Below, in pieces: positions 12,064 to 21,047 of a DNA stretch of 40,520 nt. How positions within the stretch are numbered: the stretch's first letter is position 1; the number at the start of each line of letters is the position of its first letter. The position numbers were made by a program, and so were the translations under genes. A model generated the notes under the pieces. The model did not search any database. It saw nothing but the letters and a program-made list of their open reading frames with translations, and had not been told where the DNA came from. This stretch comes from a virus, in IMG/VR virus record IMGVR_UViG_3300017593_002042, positions 1 to 40,520 of that record; one strand, 5' to 3'.

Positions 12064-12389
12064 GCGTGGCTCGTGGCCGCAGGACCCGGCAGAGCGGTGG
12101 CAGTGCCTTCGCCCACCTGTACGGCATGGCGCGTTGGCAGCGCACACGCAAGGCGCAGCTGGACCGTGAGCCACTGTGCAGCCGGTGCAAGGCTCGCGGC
12201 CACGTCACGGTCGCCACGGTGTGTAACCACACCAACGGACACCCGGCCGGCGAGACGGAGGACATGTTCTGGCGCGGGCCTTTCGACAGCCAGTGTGCGG
12301 ACTGCCACAACACCGATCAGGCGCGGCTGGAACGAGGCGCCGTCCATATCCGTGGGTGTGACGACGACGGGTGGCCGGTCGGAACCTGA
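12060..12389 (+). CDS. HNH endonuclease next to terminase
   Basis: The 109-aa protein has two zinc Cys pairs (PLCSRCKARG and SQCADCHNTD) around the HNH centre (ATVCNHTNGHP). HNH proteins directly before TerS are needed for cos cleavage and packaging in several HK97-like phages, and the same job is likely here. The start is GTG 12060, overlapping the previous stop. The histidine normally seen as HH appears as NH in CNHT, within family variation. Confidence 0.82.
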   Translation: MSVARGRRTRQSGGSAFAHLYGMARWQRTRKAQLDREPLCSRCKARGHVTVATVCNHTNGHPAGETEDMFWRGPFDSQCADCHNTDQARLERGAVHIRGCDDDGWPVGT

Positions 12390-12526
12390 ACGGTTCCACG
12401 GCATCGAGTTCCACGCCGCGCAGGGTAGGGGGGGCGAATTGTTTGGGTCGATCGCGACCTAGACCGACCGTTCCCCGTTCTTCGCGCATCCACAGTTGGA
12501 AAGACGACCCCCAACCGGGGCAGAAA
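12390..12526. other. HNH-terS gap, candidate cos region
   Basis: The gap holds a G-run (GGGGGGG, 12428-12434) and a small dyad GGTCG-ATCG-CGACC. In cos phages with an HNH gene the cohesive end site usually lies here. Nothing in the bases alone proves it; a cos site elsewhere or headful packaging remains possible. Confidence 0.3.
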
Positions 12527-12904
12527 ATGGCGAATCCAAGGACACCAGCCGCAAAAGCGGCAGTTTCAGGCGCAGCGGCCAAGAACCCGAAAAGGCACAA
12601 GGACCGCAAGACGCCAAAAAAGGCCAAGGCCGTCGGGCCTCCCTACAAGGGGATGACCAAACCGCAGATCGCGGTCTGGCGTGAGCAGGTCGAAAACATG
12701 CCGTGGCTGCACGCCGGTCACCGGCTGCTGCTGCGCCAGGTGTGCATCTTGGCGGCGCGGATGGAGACCGACCCCGAAATGGGGGTTTCGGCCCTTCAGG
12801 CGCTGGGCTCTCTGCTTTCCAAGCTCGGCGCAACGCCGGTAGACGAGACAAAAGTGAACCATGGCGGCGAAGAGGACGAAGACCCGGACGACAAGCACTT
12901 CTAG
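12527..12904 (+). CDS. Terminase small subunit
   Basis: The 125-aa product precedes and overlaps terL. A basic, Ala/Lys-rich start (KRHKDRKTPKKAKAVGPPYK) is followed by a helical DNA-recognition or oligomer region (QIAVWREQVENMPWLHAGHR, then LGSLLSKLGATPVDE) and a very acidic tail. This layout and the position fit HK97-type TerS, which binds cos DNA and hands it to TerL. ATG 12527 is the first start after the candidate cos; the ribosome site is weak. Confidence 0.75.
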   Translation: MANPRTPAAKAAVSGAAAKNPKRHKDRKTPKKAKAVGPPYKGMTKPQIAVWREQVENMPWLHAGHRLLLRQVCILAARMETDPEMGVSALQALGSLLSKLGATPVDETKVNHGGEEDEDPDDKHF

Positions 12905-14741
12905 CTGCCGGACCAGTGAGTATCCGCTGGCGGTGGCAGAAGGCCGGATCGTGGCCGGTCCCCATGTGCGCAACGCCTGCCGGCGCCACCTGAAAGACCT
13001 GGAGGACGCTCACGAGCGCGGTCTGTACTTCGACCGGGAGGCCGCCGACAAGAAGATCGCGTTCTTCGAAGAAGTGCTGCGCCTGAGTGAGGGGCAGTTC
13101 GAGGGCAAGCCGTTCAAGCTTCACCCCAGCCAAGCGTTCAAGATCGGCAGCCTGTTCGGTTGGAAGCAAGCGGATGGCACGCGCCGCTTTCGGCGCGCAT
13201 ACATCGAGGAGGGCAAGGGCAACGGTAAGTCGCCCATGGCGGGCGGCATCGCGCTGATCGGGCTCTGCGCCGACCAGGAGGCTGGCGCCCAGGTGTACGC
13301 GGTGGCCTCGCACAAGGATCAGGCCGGCATTCTGTTCCGCGATGCGGTCAAGATGGTGAAGGCGTCACCGGCGCTGAAGAAGCGGCTGGAGTTCTCGGGT
13401 GGCGAGGGCAAGGAATACAACATCGCCCACCACAAGTCGCAGAGCTACTTTCGGCCGGCCTCCCGCGACGTGGGCAAGACCGGTTCGGGCTACCGGCCGC
13501 ATTTTGTCCTGGCGGACGAAGTGCACGAGATGGCGGACGGCAAGATCATCGAAATGATGGAGAACGGTTTCAAGTTCCGCCGCTCCCCATTGTTGTTCAT
13601 GATTACCAACTCGGGCAGCGACCGGAACAGCGTTGCATGGGCCGAACACGAGCACGCGGTAAAGGTCGCTGCCGGCCACACGGAGGCGGTCAACGATCCA
13701 ACCTTCATCGGTGATCCTCTCGATGACCGCACGTTCTCGTTTGTGTGCGGGCTGGATGAGGGCGATGACCCGCTGGAGGATCCGCGATGCTGGTTGAAGG
13801 CCAACCCGATGTTGGGCATCACGATCACGGAGGAGTACCTAAAGGCCCGGGTTGACTTGGCCAAGCAGATACCCAGCAAGCTCAACGAGATCCTGCGGCT
13901 CAACTTCTGCATGTGGACCGACGCCGACCAAGCGTGGATGAGCCGCGAAATTGTCGAGCCTGCCATGCAGTCGTTCGACAAGGCGCAGCATCACGGCAAG
14001 CGCGCCCATCTCGGGCTGGACTTGTCGCAGAACCGTGACATTACGGCGCTAGGCGCGGTAGTGGAGACCGGGTCGAAAGAGGTCCTGGTAGAGGTCGAGG
14101 GCAAGAAAATACTGGTTAACAAGCCGACGTTTGATGCGTGGGTGGAGGCGTGGACGCCGGGGGATACGGTCAAGGCACGCGAACTGCGTGACAAGCTGCC
14201 CTACAGCACGTGGATCGCCAAGGGCCACTTGCACGCACCTGCTGGCCAGACGATCAGCTACCGACACGTGGCGCAGACGGTCGCGGAGTACGACCGGGAC
14301 TTCGAAGTTGTCCAAGTGGCTTACGACCGGTACGCGTTCCGACAGTTCGAAGAGGAAGTGAAGGAGCTGGGGCTTTCCGTTTCTTTCGTGGAGCACCCCC
14401 AGGGTGGCCTGAAGAAGGGCAAGCCCACGGAGGCGGCAGTGAAGGCAGCCGCTGCAGCGGGCAAGCCACCGCCCGAAGGGCTGTGGATGCCCGGATCGCT
14501 CAGGTTGTTCGAAGAGGCCCTTCTGGAAGGGCGCGTCCGCTTGCTCGGAAACCCCGTGCTGGTGTCCGCAATCATGTCGGCCGTCATCGAGAGCGATAAA
14601 TGGGAAAACCGCTGGCTGTCCAAGGCGCGCTCGGTCAACAAGATCGACGCCGCGGTCGCCGTGGTGATGGCCTTCGGCTCCGCACATTCATCGGTCGCAC
14701 CCGCCTCTGTCTATGAGCAGCGGGGCATCCGATTCTTATAG
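12861..14741 (+). CDS. Terminase large subunit, HK97-like
   Basis: The 626-aa packaging motor has an ATPase domain with Walker A GKGNGKS (118-124) and Walker B FVLADE (215-220), followed by the coupling motif region (LLFMITNSGS). The nuclease domain has LGLDLSQNRDITALG and NKIDAAVAVVMAF, with the acidic residues that bind metal. It belongs to the Terminase_1 family. The start overlaps terS by 44 bp; no strong ribosome site is seen, so translational coupling is probable. It cuts concatemers and pumps DNA into the prohead through the portal encoded next. Confidence 0.95.
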   Translation: MAAKRTKTRTTSTSSCRTSEYPLAVAEGRIVAGPHVRNACRRHLKDLEDAHERGLYFDREAADKKIAFFEEVLRLSEGQFEGKPFKLHPSQAFKIGSLFGWKQADGTRRFRRAYIEEGKGNGKSPMAGGIALIGLCADQEAGAQVYAVASHKDQAGILFRDAVKMVKASPALKKRLEFSGGEGKEYNIAHHKSQSYFRPASRDVGKTGSGYRPHFVLADEVHEMADGKIIEMMENGFKFRRSPLLFMITNSGSDRNSVAWAEHEHAVKVAAGHTEAVNDPTFIGDPLDDRTFSFVCGLDEGDDPLEDPRCWLKANPMLGITITEEYLKARVDLAKQIPSKLNEILRLNFCMWTDADQAWMSREIVEPAMQSFDKAQHHGKRAHLGLDLSQNRDITALGAVVETGSKEVLVEVEGKKILVNKPTFDAWVEAWTPGDTVKARELRDKLPYSTWIAKGHLHAPAGQTISYRHVAQTVAEYDRDFEVVQVAYDRYAFRQFEEEVKELGLSVSFVEHPQGGLKKGKPTEAAVKAAAAAGKPPPEGLWMPGSLRLFEEALLEGRVRLLGNPVLVSAIMSAVIESDKWENRWLSKARSVNKIDAAVAVVMAFGSAHSSVAPASVYEQRGIRFL

Positions 14742-14749
14742 GAAACGCA

Positions 14750-16012
14750 ATGTCCAGGTTCAACGAAGAAGACATCAAGTCGCTGGACCGGCTCTGGAAT
14801 CCGCCGCCGGCGCCCCCCCCGGGTGCACGCGCTGAGGCCGGCCAGTTCACGGGAATGAATGATCCGGCACTGCTGGAGTTCATCCGATCACAGGGCGGCC
14901 ACGGCGGTGGCGGCTACCAGCTACGCAACATGGCGGTGCTGAGGTGCCTGTCCCTGATCTGCGGAACCATTGGCATGCTGCCGCTGAATCTGGTTGAGTC
15001 GGGCGGGAAGAAGCGGATAGCGAAGGAGCATCCCGCGCACCGCCTGCTCAAGGTCAAGCCGAACCCGTGGCAGACGCCATTGGAGTTCAAGCGGCAGATG
15101 GAGCTGGCCCGGCAGCGTCACGGCGATGCCTACGCGCGGATCGTGTGGTCCGCCGGCCGGCCGATCCACCTTATCCCGCTGGATTCCCCAGCAGTGCGGG
15201 CTGAGCTTGGCGACGACTGGCGCATGCTCTACCGGTTCAACAGCAAGAAGCGCGGCGAGGTCATCCTCAAGCAGGAGGAAGTGCTGCACATCCGCGATCT
15301 TTCCGTCGACGGCGTGACCAGCCTGTCCAGGATGAAGCTGGCAGATCGGGCTATCCGCCTGGCACTGGATGCAGAACAGGCGGCGAGCCGGATCTTTGAG
15401 ACCGGCAACATGGCCGGTGGTGCCATCGAGGTGCCCAATGCGCTCAGCGATGTGGCCTACGAGCGTATGCGTACGTCTCTGGACACCGAATATGCCGGCG
15501 CCGCCGCGGCGCAGCGCTGGATGCTGCTGGAGGAGAACGCCAAGGCCAACAAGTTCGGCAGCACCGCGCAAGAGGCCCAGCACGTCGAGAATCGGAGCGC
15601 CCAGGTTGAGGAGGTGGCCAGGCTTTACGGCGTTCCCCGCCCGCTGCTGTTCCTGAGCGACACCAGCTGGGGCACCGGCATCGAACAGCTGGGCATCTTC
15701 TTCCTGCAGTACACGATGCTGGAGCATTTCACCAACTGGGAGCAGGCGGTCGCGCGATCGCTGATCGATGAGCGGGACCTGGAGCGATACCAGCCCAAGT
15801 TCAACGTGCGGGCGCTGATGCGCGGCACGCTCAAGGATCAGGCCGACTTCTTCAAGGCCGCCCTTGGCTCGGGTGGTACAGCGCCGTTCCATACGCAGAA
15901 CGAGGTCCGCGACCTGCTGGATTACCCCGAATCGGATCAGCCCGGGGCCAATGACCTGATCAACCCCATGACACAGAAGGGAAAGAGCAATGAGCCTCCG
16001 GCAGCTGCCTGA
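14750..16012 (+). CDS. Portal protein, HK97 family
   Basis: The 420-aa protein has the HK97 portal hallmarks: VLRCLSLICGTIGMLPLNLV, HPAHRLLKVKPNPWQTPLEF, GDAYARIVWSAGRPIHLIPL, then YGVPRPLLFLSDTSWGTGIE and LGIFFLQYTMLEHFTNWEQA. A 12-mer portal forms the head vertex for DNA entry. The end overlaps the protease gene by 23 bp. Confidence 0.95.
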   Translation: MSRFNEEDIKSLDRLWNPPPAPPPGARAEAGQFTGMNDPALLEFIRSQGGHGGGGYQLRNMAVLRCLSLICGTIGMLPLNLVESGGKKRIAKEHPAHRLLKVKPNPWQTPLEFKRQMELARQRHGDAYARIVWSAGRPIHLIPLDSPAVRAELGDDWRMLYRFNSKKRGEVILKQEEVLHIRDLSVDGVTSLSRMKLADRAIRLALDAEQAASRIFETGNMAGGAIEVPNALSDVAYERMRTSLDTEYAGAAAAQRWMLLEENAKANKFGSTAQEAQHVENRSAQVEEVARLYGVPRPLLFLSDTSWGTGIEQLGIFFLQYTMLEHFTNWEQAVARSLIDERDLERYQPKFNVRALMRGTLKDQADFFKAALGSGGTAPFHTQNEVRDLLDYPESDQPGANDLINPMTQKGKSNEPPAAA

Positions 16013-16832
16013 AATCCGAGCCGAGCGACGGCTCGGCGCCGCCCAGTTCGACATGCGCCCTGACGCTCTTGAACGCTGGGAGCCCGAAGTACGTGCCGCC
16101 GGCAACGACGCGAACAGCATCTCGATCTATGACTCCATCGGCGAAAACTGGGAGGGAACTGGCGTCACCGCCAAGCGGATCAGCGCCGCCCTTCGTGCGA
16201 TTGGCAGCAAGGACGTGGTCGTAAACATCAATTCTCCCGGGGGTGACTTCTTCGAAGGTGTCGCCATCTACAACCTGTTACGCGAGCACCAGGGCAGGGT
16301 GACCGTACAGGTCATGGGCCTGGCCGCGTCGGCGGCGTCAGTGATCGCGATGGCCGGCGACGAGATCCTGATGGGCGACGGATCGTTCCTGATGATCCAC
16401 AACGCTTGGGCGGTGGCCATCGGCAATCGGCACGACATGGCCGACGCGGCAAAGCTGCTGGAGCCATTCGACACGGCCATGGCAAAGGTTTACGCGGCCC
16501 GCTCGGGCGTCACCGAGGCTGAGGCGGCTCGGATGATGGACGACGAGACCTGGATCGGCGCCGTTCAAGCCGTCGAGGACGGCTTTGCTGACGGTCTGCT
16601 CGACGGTGCGGTGGCCACGAAGGATGCCAAGCAGGCATCGGGTGGGCGCAAGGCGTTGGCCCTGGTCGAAGCGGCCATGGCCAAGGCCGGCCACTCCCGC
16701 TCCATGCGCCGCGACACCCTGAAATCGCTGTTCAACGGCAAGCCGAGCGCTGCCGAGTCCGCCACGCCGAGCGCTGACGGCAACGAAACCTCGGCCCTGC
16801 TCCAGGGCCTTCTCGACAACATCAAAGCCTAA
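15990..16832 (+). CDS. Head maturation protease, ClpP-like
   Basis: The 280-aa protein has the ClpP/S14 fold: VNINSPGGDFFEGVAIYNLL, the serine motif GLAASAAS (Ser114), and the histidine in FLMIHNAW (His137). The C-terminal ~90 residues are Ala-rich and could act as a scaffold. It would cut the N-terminal delta domain off the capsid protein encoded 11 bp downstream and then itself. Confidence 0.92.
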   Translation: MSLRQLPEIRAERRLGAAQFDMRPDALERWEPEVRAAGNDANSISIYDSIGENWEGTGVTAKRISAALRAIGSKDVVVNINSPGGDFFEGVAIYNLLREHQGRVTVQVMGLAASAASVIAMAGDEILMGDGSFLMIHNAWAVAIGNRHDMADAAKLLEPFDTAMAKVYAARSGVTEAEAARMMDDETWIGAVQAVEDGFADGLLDGAVATKDAKQASGGRKALALVEAAMAKAGHSRSMRRDTLKSLFNGKPSAAESATPSADGNETSALLQGLLDNIKA

Positions 16833-16843
16833 GAGGCCAACAC

Positions 16844-18094
16844 ATGACCAAGATGACCCACGGCCGCGTCCCGCGCGGCCTCGTTTCCGTGCACGCCGAT
16901 GGTGGCAGCCAGCCCGACGTGAAGGCGCTGGTGGAGGGCCTGAACAAGGCATTCGCCGACTTCAAGGCCGAGCACAACAAGCAGCTGGACGAGATCAAGA
17001 AGGGCAATGCCGATGCACTGCAGGCCCTGAAGGTCGACAACATCAACGCCGATATCACGCGTCTGCAGGCTGCGGTCGACCAGGCCAATACCCAGATGGC
17101 CGCGTTCCAGATGGGCGGTGGTAGCGCCGGCAGTGGTGTGGCCGATGCCGAGTACACCGAGTCGTTCCGTGCGCACTTCCGCAAGGGTGAAGTACAGGCA
17201 GCCCTCAACAAGGGCGCGGCCGATGAGGGCGGCTATCTGGCACCGGTCGAATGGGACCGCTCGATCACCGACCGCCTGGTTATCGTCTCGGACATGCGAC
17301 AGCTGGCCAACGTCCAGCCCTGTTCGGGTGCCGGCTTGACCAAGCTCTACAACACCGGCGGCACTTCCTCGGGCTGGGTCGGCGAAGAAGATCCCCGCCC
17401 GGAGACCGCGACCTCAAAGCTGCGCCCGCTCAGCTTTGGCTGGGGCGAGATCTACGCCAATCCGGCCGCAACCCAGCAGCTGCTGGACGATGCCGAGATC
17501 GACCTGGAGGCATGGCTGGCCGGCGAAGTCGAGCTGGAGTTCGCCAGGCAGGAAGGCGATGCGTTCTTCTCTGGCAATGGCGTCAACAAGCCGTTCGGCC
17601 TCCTGACCTACGTGGAAGGTGGCGCCAACGCCGCCAAGCACCCATTCGGCGCCATCAAGGCCGTGAATAGCGGTGTTGCAGCGGGCATCAATGGTGACAG
17701 CATCCTGGACCTGGTCTACGACCTGCCGTCCGCCTTCACCGCTGGCGCCAAGTTCGCGATGAACCGCAAGACCCAGGGCGTGGTGCGCAAGCTGAAGGAC
17801 GCGCAGGGCAACTACCTGTGGCAGCCGTCGCTGGTGGCCGGTCAGCCGTCGACCCTGGCCGGCTTCGCTGTGCAGGACGTTGCGGCCACGCCGGACGTTG
17901 CGGCAAACGCGATTGCCGCGCTGTTCGGTGACTTCAAGCAGACCTACACCGTGTACGACCGCAAGGGCGTGCGCGTGCTGCGCGATCCGTACACCAACAA
18001 GCCCTACGTCATGTTCTACACGACCAAGCGTGTGGGCGGCGGTGTGCACAACCCCGAGCCGATGCGCGCCCTCAAGATCGCGGCCTCGGCCTGA
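16844..18094 (+). CDS. Major capsid protein, HK97 fold
   Basis: The first ~100 residues form a coiled-coil delta domain (LVEGLNKAFADFKAEHNKQL, LQAAVDQANTQMAAFQ) that should be removed by the protease. The mature part has the usual blocks: GGYLAPVEWDRSITDRLVIV, WVGEEDPRPETATSKLRPLS, EIYANPAATQQLLDDAEIDL, FFSGNGVNKPFGLLTYVEGG and a conserved end (YTVYDRKGVRVLRDPYTNKP). It is the main shell subunit. A GC hairpin follows the gene. Confidence 0.95.
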   Translation: MTKMTHGRVPRGLVSVHADGGSQPDVKALVEGLNKAFADFKAEHNKQLDEIKKGNADALQALKVDNINADITRLQAAVDQANTQMAAFQMGGGSAGSGVADAEYTESFRAHFRKGEVQAALNKGAADEGGYLAPVEWDRSITDRLVIVSDMRQLANVQPCSGAGLTKLYNTGGTSSGWVGEEDPRPETATSKLRPLSFGWGEIYANPAATQQLLDDAEIDLEAWLAGEVELEFARQEGDAFFSGNGVNKPFGLLTYVEGGANAAKHPFGAIKAVNSGVAAGINGDSILDLVYDLPSAFTAGAKFAMNRKTQGVVRKLKDAQGNYLWQPSLVAGQPSTLAGFAVQDVAATPDVAANAIAALFGDFKQTYTVYDRKGVRVLRDPYTNKPYVMFYTTKRVGGGVHNPEPMRALKIAASA

Positions 18095-18107
18095 TCACCC
18101 ACCCGTC

Positions 18108-18126
18108 GGGCGGCCTCGCGCCGCCC
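18108..18126 (+). other. GC hairpin after the capsid gene
   Basis: Stem GGGCGGC (18108-18114) and GCCGCCC (18120-18126), loop CTCGC, no U-tract. It may protect the abundant capsid message or slow transcription rather than terminate it. Confidence 0.5.
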
Positions 18127-18155
18127 GGCATCCAACCTGTGACTGAGGAGCCGCA

Positions 18156-18626
18156 ATGGCAAAGTTCATCAAGCCCTTCCGTGGTGTGCCGGAAGGCGAG
18201 ATCTATCCCGTCCAGTTCGTTGCGGGTGACGACTGCCCGCCCGAGCTGGAGGCTGGCGCACTCTCTGTCGGCGCGCTCAGCTTGATTGCGAACGCCCCGC
18301 CACTGTCCCTGCTTGGTTCCAATGTGCAGCCGGCTAGCTTCGAGCTTCCTGATGGCACTGTGCTGACGTTGGATGACGTGGTCGCCCGGGCGCACGAGGC
18401 CTCCGGGCTGTCGGTGGAGGACTGGAACGCGCTCGAAGATAGCGATCGCGAAGCGGCCATCGCGGCAGCAGTCGGCAAGCTGTCCAGCGACGATGATCAG
18501 GGCCAGGTCGCTGCTGGCGACAAGCCCGCCTTGATTGCGCAGCTGGAAGCCGCTGGCATCCCATTCGACAAGCGCTGGGGCGCGGAGAAGCTCGCAGCAG
18601 CGCTGGCCGAAGGCAAGAAGGAGTGA
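18156..18626 (+). CDS. Head-region protein with HeH/LEM-like tail, 156 aa
   Basis: It lies between capsid and connector genes. The N-terminus is beta-rich (FIKPFRGVPEGEIYPVQFVA); the C-terminal 35 residues (KPALIAQLEAAGIPFDKRWG, then AEKLAAALAEGK) have the helix-extended loop-helix pattern seen in several phage head proteins. It may be a decoration or head-completion factor; the structural role is inferred from position. Confidence 0.7.
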   Translation: MAKFIKPFRGVPEGEIYPVQFVAGDDCPPELEAGALSVGALSLIANAPPLSLLGSNVQPASFELPDGTVLTLDDVVARAHEASGLSVEDWNALEDSDREAAIAAAVGKLSSDDDQGQVAAGDKPALIAQLEAAGIPFDKRWGAEKLAAALAEGKKE

Positions 18627-18629
18627 GCC

Positions 18630-19109
18630 ATGCCCCTGTTGACGCCTGAGCAGTGCCGCGCCCAATGCCGGGTCGATGGGGAATACGCCGATGCAGAGCT
18701 GGCGGCGCTGCTCGCATCGGCCGAAGATGCCGCCGCGGCATACCTGAACCGGTCGTTGTTCGCCGACCAGGCAGGGCTGGACGCAGCTCTGGATGCGTTC
18801 CCGGCCGAAGCGGCGGCAGCTGCCTCCGCCTACTCCACGGCGTGGGCTGCGGCCGATTCTGAGCCCGACACCGCCAAGGCCGAGGCAATGCGCTCTGTCG
18901 CGAGGCAGCGGAAAGCATCTGCTGATCTGGCCCAGTCGCGGAACCTGGCAGGGATGGTGGCCAACCCGAGCGTACTTGCTGCTGTCCGGTTGACCCTGGC
19001 CCACCTGTGGGAAAACCCCGGTGCGGTGGTAATCGGCGCCACCGCCATTGAGTTGCCTTTGGGTGTGAAGCCGCTGCTGCGGCCCTATCGCCGGGTAATG
19101 ACGCCATGA
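18630..19109 (+). CDS. Head-tail connector, gp6-like
   Basis: The start, LTPEQCRAQCRVDGEYADAE, then LLASAEDAAAAYLNRSLF, matches the gp6-like adaptor family (helical, N-terminal D-x-x-L-x-x-L-x-x-A pattern). The end, VRLTLAHLWENPGAVVIGAT, then ELPLGVKPLLRPYR, is also typical. It would ring the portal and join it to the tail. A middle Ala-rich insert makes it longer than the usual 100 aa. Confidence 0.85.
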   Translation: MPLLTPEQCRAQCRVDGEYADAELAALLASAEDAAAAYLNRSLFADQAGLDAALDAFPAEAAAAASAYSTAWAAADSEPDTAKAEAMRSVARQRKASADLAQSRNLAGMVANPSVLAAVRLTLAHLWENPGAVVIGATAIELPLGVKPLLRPYRRVMTP

Positions 19110-19447
19110 GCGCAAAGAACCTTCGACTCAAGCTGTTTAAGCCCACAAAGGCGCGCGACGACTACGGCGAAGAGGTAGATACGTTCGCCGAGGTTGCCGA
19201 GGTCTGGGCGGCGGATGAGCCTCTGTCGCTGCGCAGTACCAGTGCCGTGCTCGGGGTCGAGTCTGGTTCGCTGAATGCTCCGGACCTGCGGTGGATGACG
19301 GTACGTGTGCACAGGGAGATCGAGCCTGGATGGCGCGTAGCCAGAACGACCGGGCGTGACGCCGGCAAGCAGATGCTGGTGATTGCGGTGCGAGCTGCCA
19401 AGTCGCCGATGGACATGCACCTGATAGCGAGGCTTCAACATGGGTGA
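19106..19447 (+). CDS. Head closure protein (head-tail joining)
   Basis: The 113-aa beta-barrel-like protein begins with LRLKLFKPTKARDDYGEEVD and continues EVWAADEPLSLR, typical of the phage head-tail joining family (SPP1 gp16-like). It closes the portal channel after packaging. It overlaps neighbours by 4 and 8 bp. Confidence 0.82.
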   Translation: MSAKNLRLKLFKPTKARDDYGEEVDTFAEVAEVWAADEPLSLRSTSAVLGVESGSLNAPDLRWMTVRVHREIEPGWRVARTTGRDAGKQMLVIAVRAAKSPMDMHLIARLQHG

Positions 19448-19841
19448 CTTCGACATTCACATCACCGGGCTGAGCGAGCTTGAAACGGCACTGCTGGAGC
19501 TTTCGGACAAGGCCGCTCGCCGCGCGCTTCGAAAAGGCATGCGCAGGGGCGCAATCGTTGTCCGAAACGACGCCCGCAATCGCGTCAGGATCGCGCGGGG
19601 CAAGCTACGACGGTCCATTCGGGTCCGGGAGCGAAGCGACGATCAGGGCTGGATGCGGTTCGCTGTGGAGGTGCCTCGCTCGGCCTTCTACGGCAAGTTC
19701 GGCGAGTACGGCACGTCCAAGATGGCCGCGTGGCCGTTCATGCGTCCGGCGGCGGAATCCAAGACCGAGGAGGCCGTGGGCACTATGCGCGACGCCCTCG
19801 GCGACGCGATCTATGACGAGATGCGGAGGGCTAGGCGATGA
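19440..19841 (+). CDS. HK97 gp10-like neck protein
   Basis: The 133-aa protein shows the gp10 pattern: FDIHITGLSELETALLELSD, then RRALRKGMRRGAIVVRNDAR, RGKLRRSIRVRE, and YGKFGEYGTSKMAAWPFMRP near the end. It takes part in head-tail joining or tail completion. Coupled to the genes on both sides. Confidence 0.88.
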   Translation: MGDFDIHITGLSELETALLELSDKAARRALRKGMRRGAIVVRNDARNRVRIARGKLRRSIRVRERSDDQGWMRFAVEVPRSAFYGKFGEYGTSKMAAWPFMRPAAESKTEEAVGTMRDALGDAIYDEMRRARR

Positions 19842-20176
19842 ACCTCGACCTTCGCCTCACGGCGGCAGCCGGCACGATCACTCAAGCCTTCTATCCGTTC
19901 CCCGCGCCGAAGGATCGGCCGGCGCTGTACGTGACCTATCAGCGCGCAGGCGGTAAGCGGCATGGCACCCTGAACTCTGGCGCCGGTGCTGAGCGTGGCA
20001 CGTTCCAGATCGATGTGTGGGGACCGAAGAAAGGTGCGGTTCGAGAGCTTGCCGACAAGCTCAAAGACAGCCTGCCTGACTTGCTGAAGGTCGGCGAGAT
20101 CACCGATAACCCCGACGACTATGAGTCGGACACCTCGCTGCACCGCGCCAGCTTCGATGTAACCGTTTGGGCTTGA
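19838..20176 (+). CDS. Tail terminator/completion protein, DUF3168-like
   Basis: The 112-aa protein begins LDLRLTAAAGTITQAFYPFP and has PALYVTYQRAGGKRHGTL, later FQIDVWGPKKGAVRELADKL, as in the DUF3168 tail completion proteins that cap the tail tube. A terminator follows, separating it from the tail tube gene. Confidence 0.85.
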   Translation: MNLDLRLTAAAGTITQAFYPFPAPKDRPALYVTYQRAGGKRHGTLNSGAGAERGTFQIDVWGPKKGAVRELADKLKDSLPDLLKVGEITDNPDDYESDTSLHRASFDVTVWA

Positions 20177-20202
20177 CCGCACGCCACCTCTGCAATCAAC
20201 AG

Positions 20203-20226
20203 GCCGCCTCCGGGCGGCTTTTCTTT
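20203..20226 (+). terminator. Terminator before tail tube gene
   Basis: Stem GCCGCC (20203-20208) and GGCGGC (20213-20218), loop TCCG, followed by a T-rich run. It lies between head-completion and tail genes, so it may set their ratio unless Q-modified polymerase reads through. Confidence 0.75.
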
Positions 20227-20243
20227 ACCCCAAGGAGCCAATC

Positions 20244-20696
20244 ATGGCCAAGAACGAAGCGATCTCCGCGCAGGACTCTGCGCTCTATGTGAAGAAGGGC
20301 ACGGCGCCCACCACGCCGAACGATCCGACCGGCTACACCGAAGTGGATGGCCTGACCGGCTTCCCGTTCGGTCGTGGCCAGGCCAACACCCTGGACGCCA
20401 CCAACCTGAAGTCCAAGCAGGTCGAGAACATCGCCGGCCTGGCGGGTGGCCAGACCGTGCAGGTAGCGGGCCACCGCTGGCCGGTGGGCAAGTCGGCAGG
20501 CCAGGAGATCCTGCGCGATGCTGACCAGGATGAGGACATGTACTTCCTGATGGTGCTGCCGACCGGCGATGCGGCCACGTTCGTCGGCAAGGTGGCTGGC
20601 TTCAACGTCACCCCGGGCACCAACGCCGTGCTGACTTTCACTGCGGACTTGCTGCCGCGCGACTTCACCATCGTCACCCTCCCGACCGGACCGTAA
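20244..20696 (+). CDS. Tail tube (major tail) protein
   Basis: The 150-aa product (AISAQDSALYVKKGTAPTTP, TEVDGLTGFPFGRGQANTLD, later DEDMYFLMVLPTGDAATFVG and NVTPGTNAVLTFTADLLPRD) has the pattern of siphophage tail tube proteins. Hexamer rings would stack around the tape measure. AAGGAG lies just before the start. Confidence 0.88.
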   Translation: MAKNEAISAQDSALYVKKGTAPTTPNDPTGYTEVDGLTGFPFGRGQANTLDATNLKSKQVENIAGLAGGQTVQVAGHRWPVGKSAGQEILRDADQDEDMYFLMVLPTGDAATFVGKVAGFNVTPGTNAVLTFTADLLPRDFTIVTLPTGP

Positions 20697-20699
20697 GCC

Positions 20700-21047
20700 A
20701 TGACCCTGCTGAACAAGAGCCAGATCCTCGGCGCCTCCGACCGCAAGACCGAAGACCTGGAGGTCAAGGAGTGGGGCGGCACCGTACGCATCTCCACCAT
20801 GTCGGCCAGCGACCGCGACAAGTGGGAGCAGGATACCTACGGCGGCGAGAAGACCAAGACCGAGGACTTCCGCGCCCGATTCGTGGCCTTGTGCCTGGTG
20901 GATGAGAAGGGCGACCGCCTGTTCACCGACAAGGACGTGGCTCAGCTGGGCGCCAAGTCGGCCGCGGCATTGGATCGCGTGTTTCGCGCCGCACAGAAGC
21001 TCAATGCCCTGGGCGATGCTGCGATCGGGGCCGCTGAAAAAAACTGA
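20700..21047 (+). CDS. Tail assembly chaperone gpG-like
   Basis: The 115-aa product (QILGASDRKTEDLEVKEWGG, then TVRISTMSASDRDKWEQDTY) fits the short chaperone encoded between tail tube and tape measure. Its last codons, GAA AAA AAC TGA, contain the slippery heptamer A AAA AAC, so a fraction of ribosomes would shift -1 into the following frame (see 20700-21370). Confidence 0.85.
   Translation: MTLLNKSQILGASDRKTEDLEVKEWGGTVRISTMSASDRDKWEQDTYGGEKTKTEDFRARFVALCLVDEKGDRLFTDKDVAQLGAKSAAALDRVFRAAQKLNALGDAAIGAAEKN

Noticed and set aside
14921-16120. 399-aa leftward open frame opposite the portal gene
   Set aside because: Shadow frame; the rightward portal protein is unmistakable and the leftward product has no family pattern.
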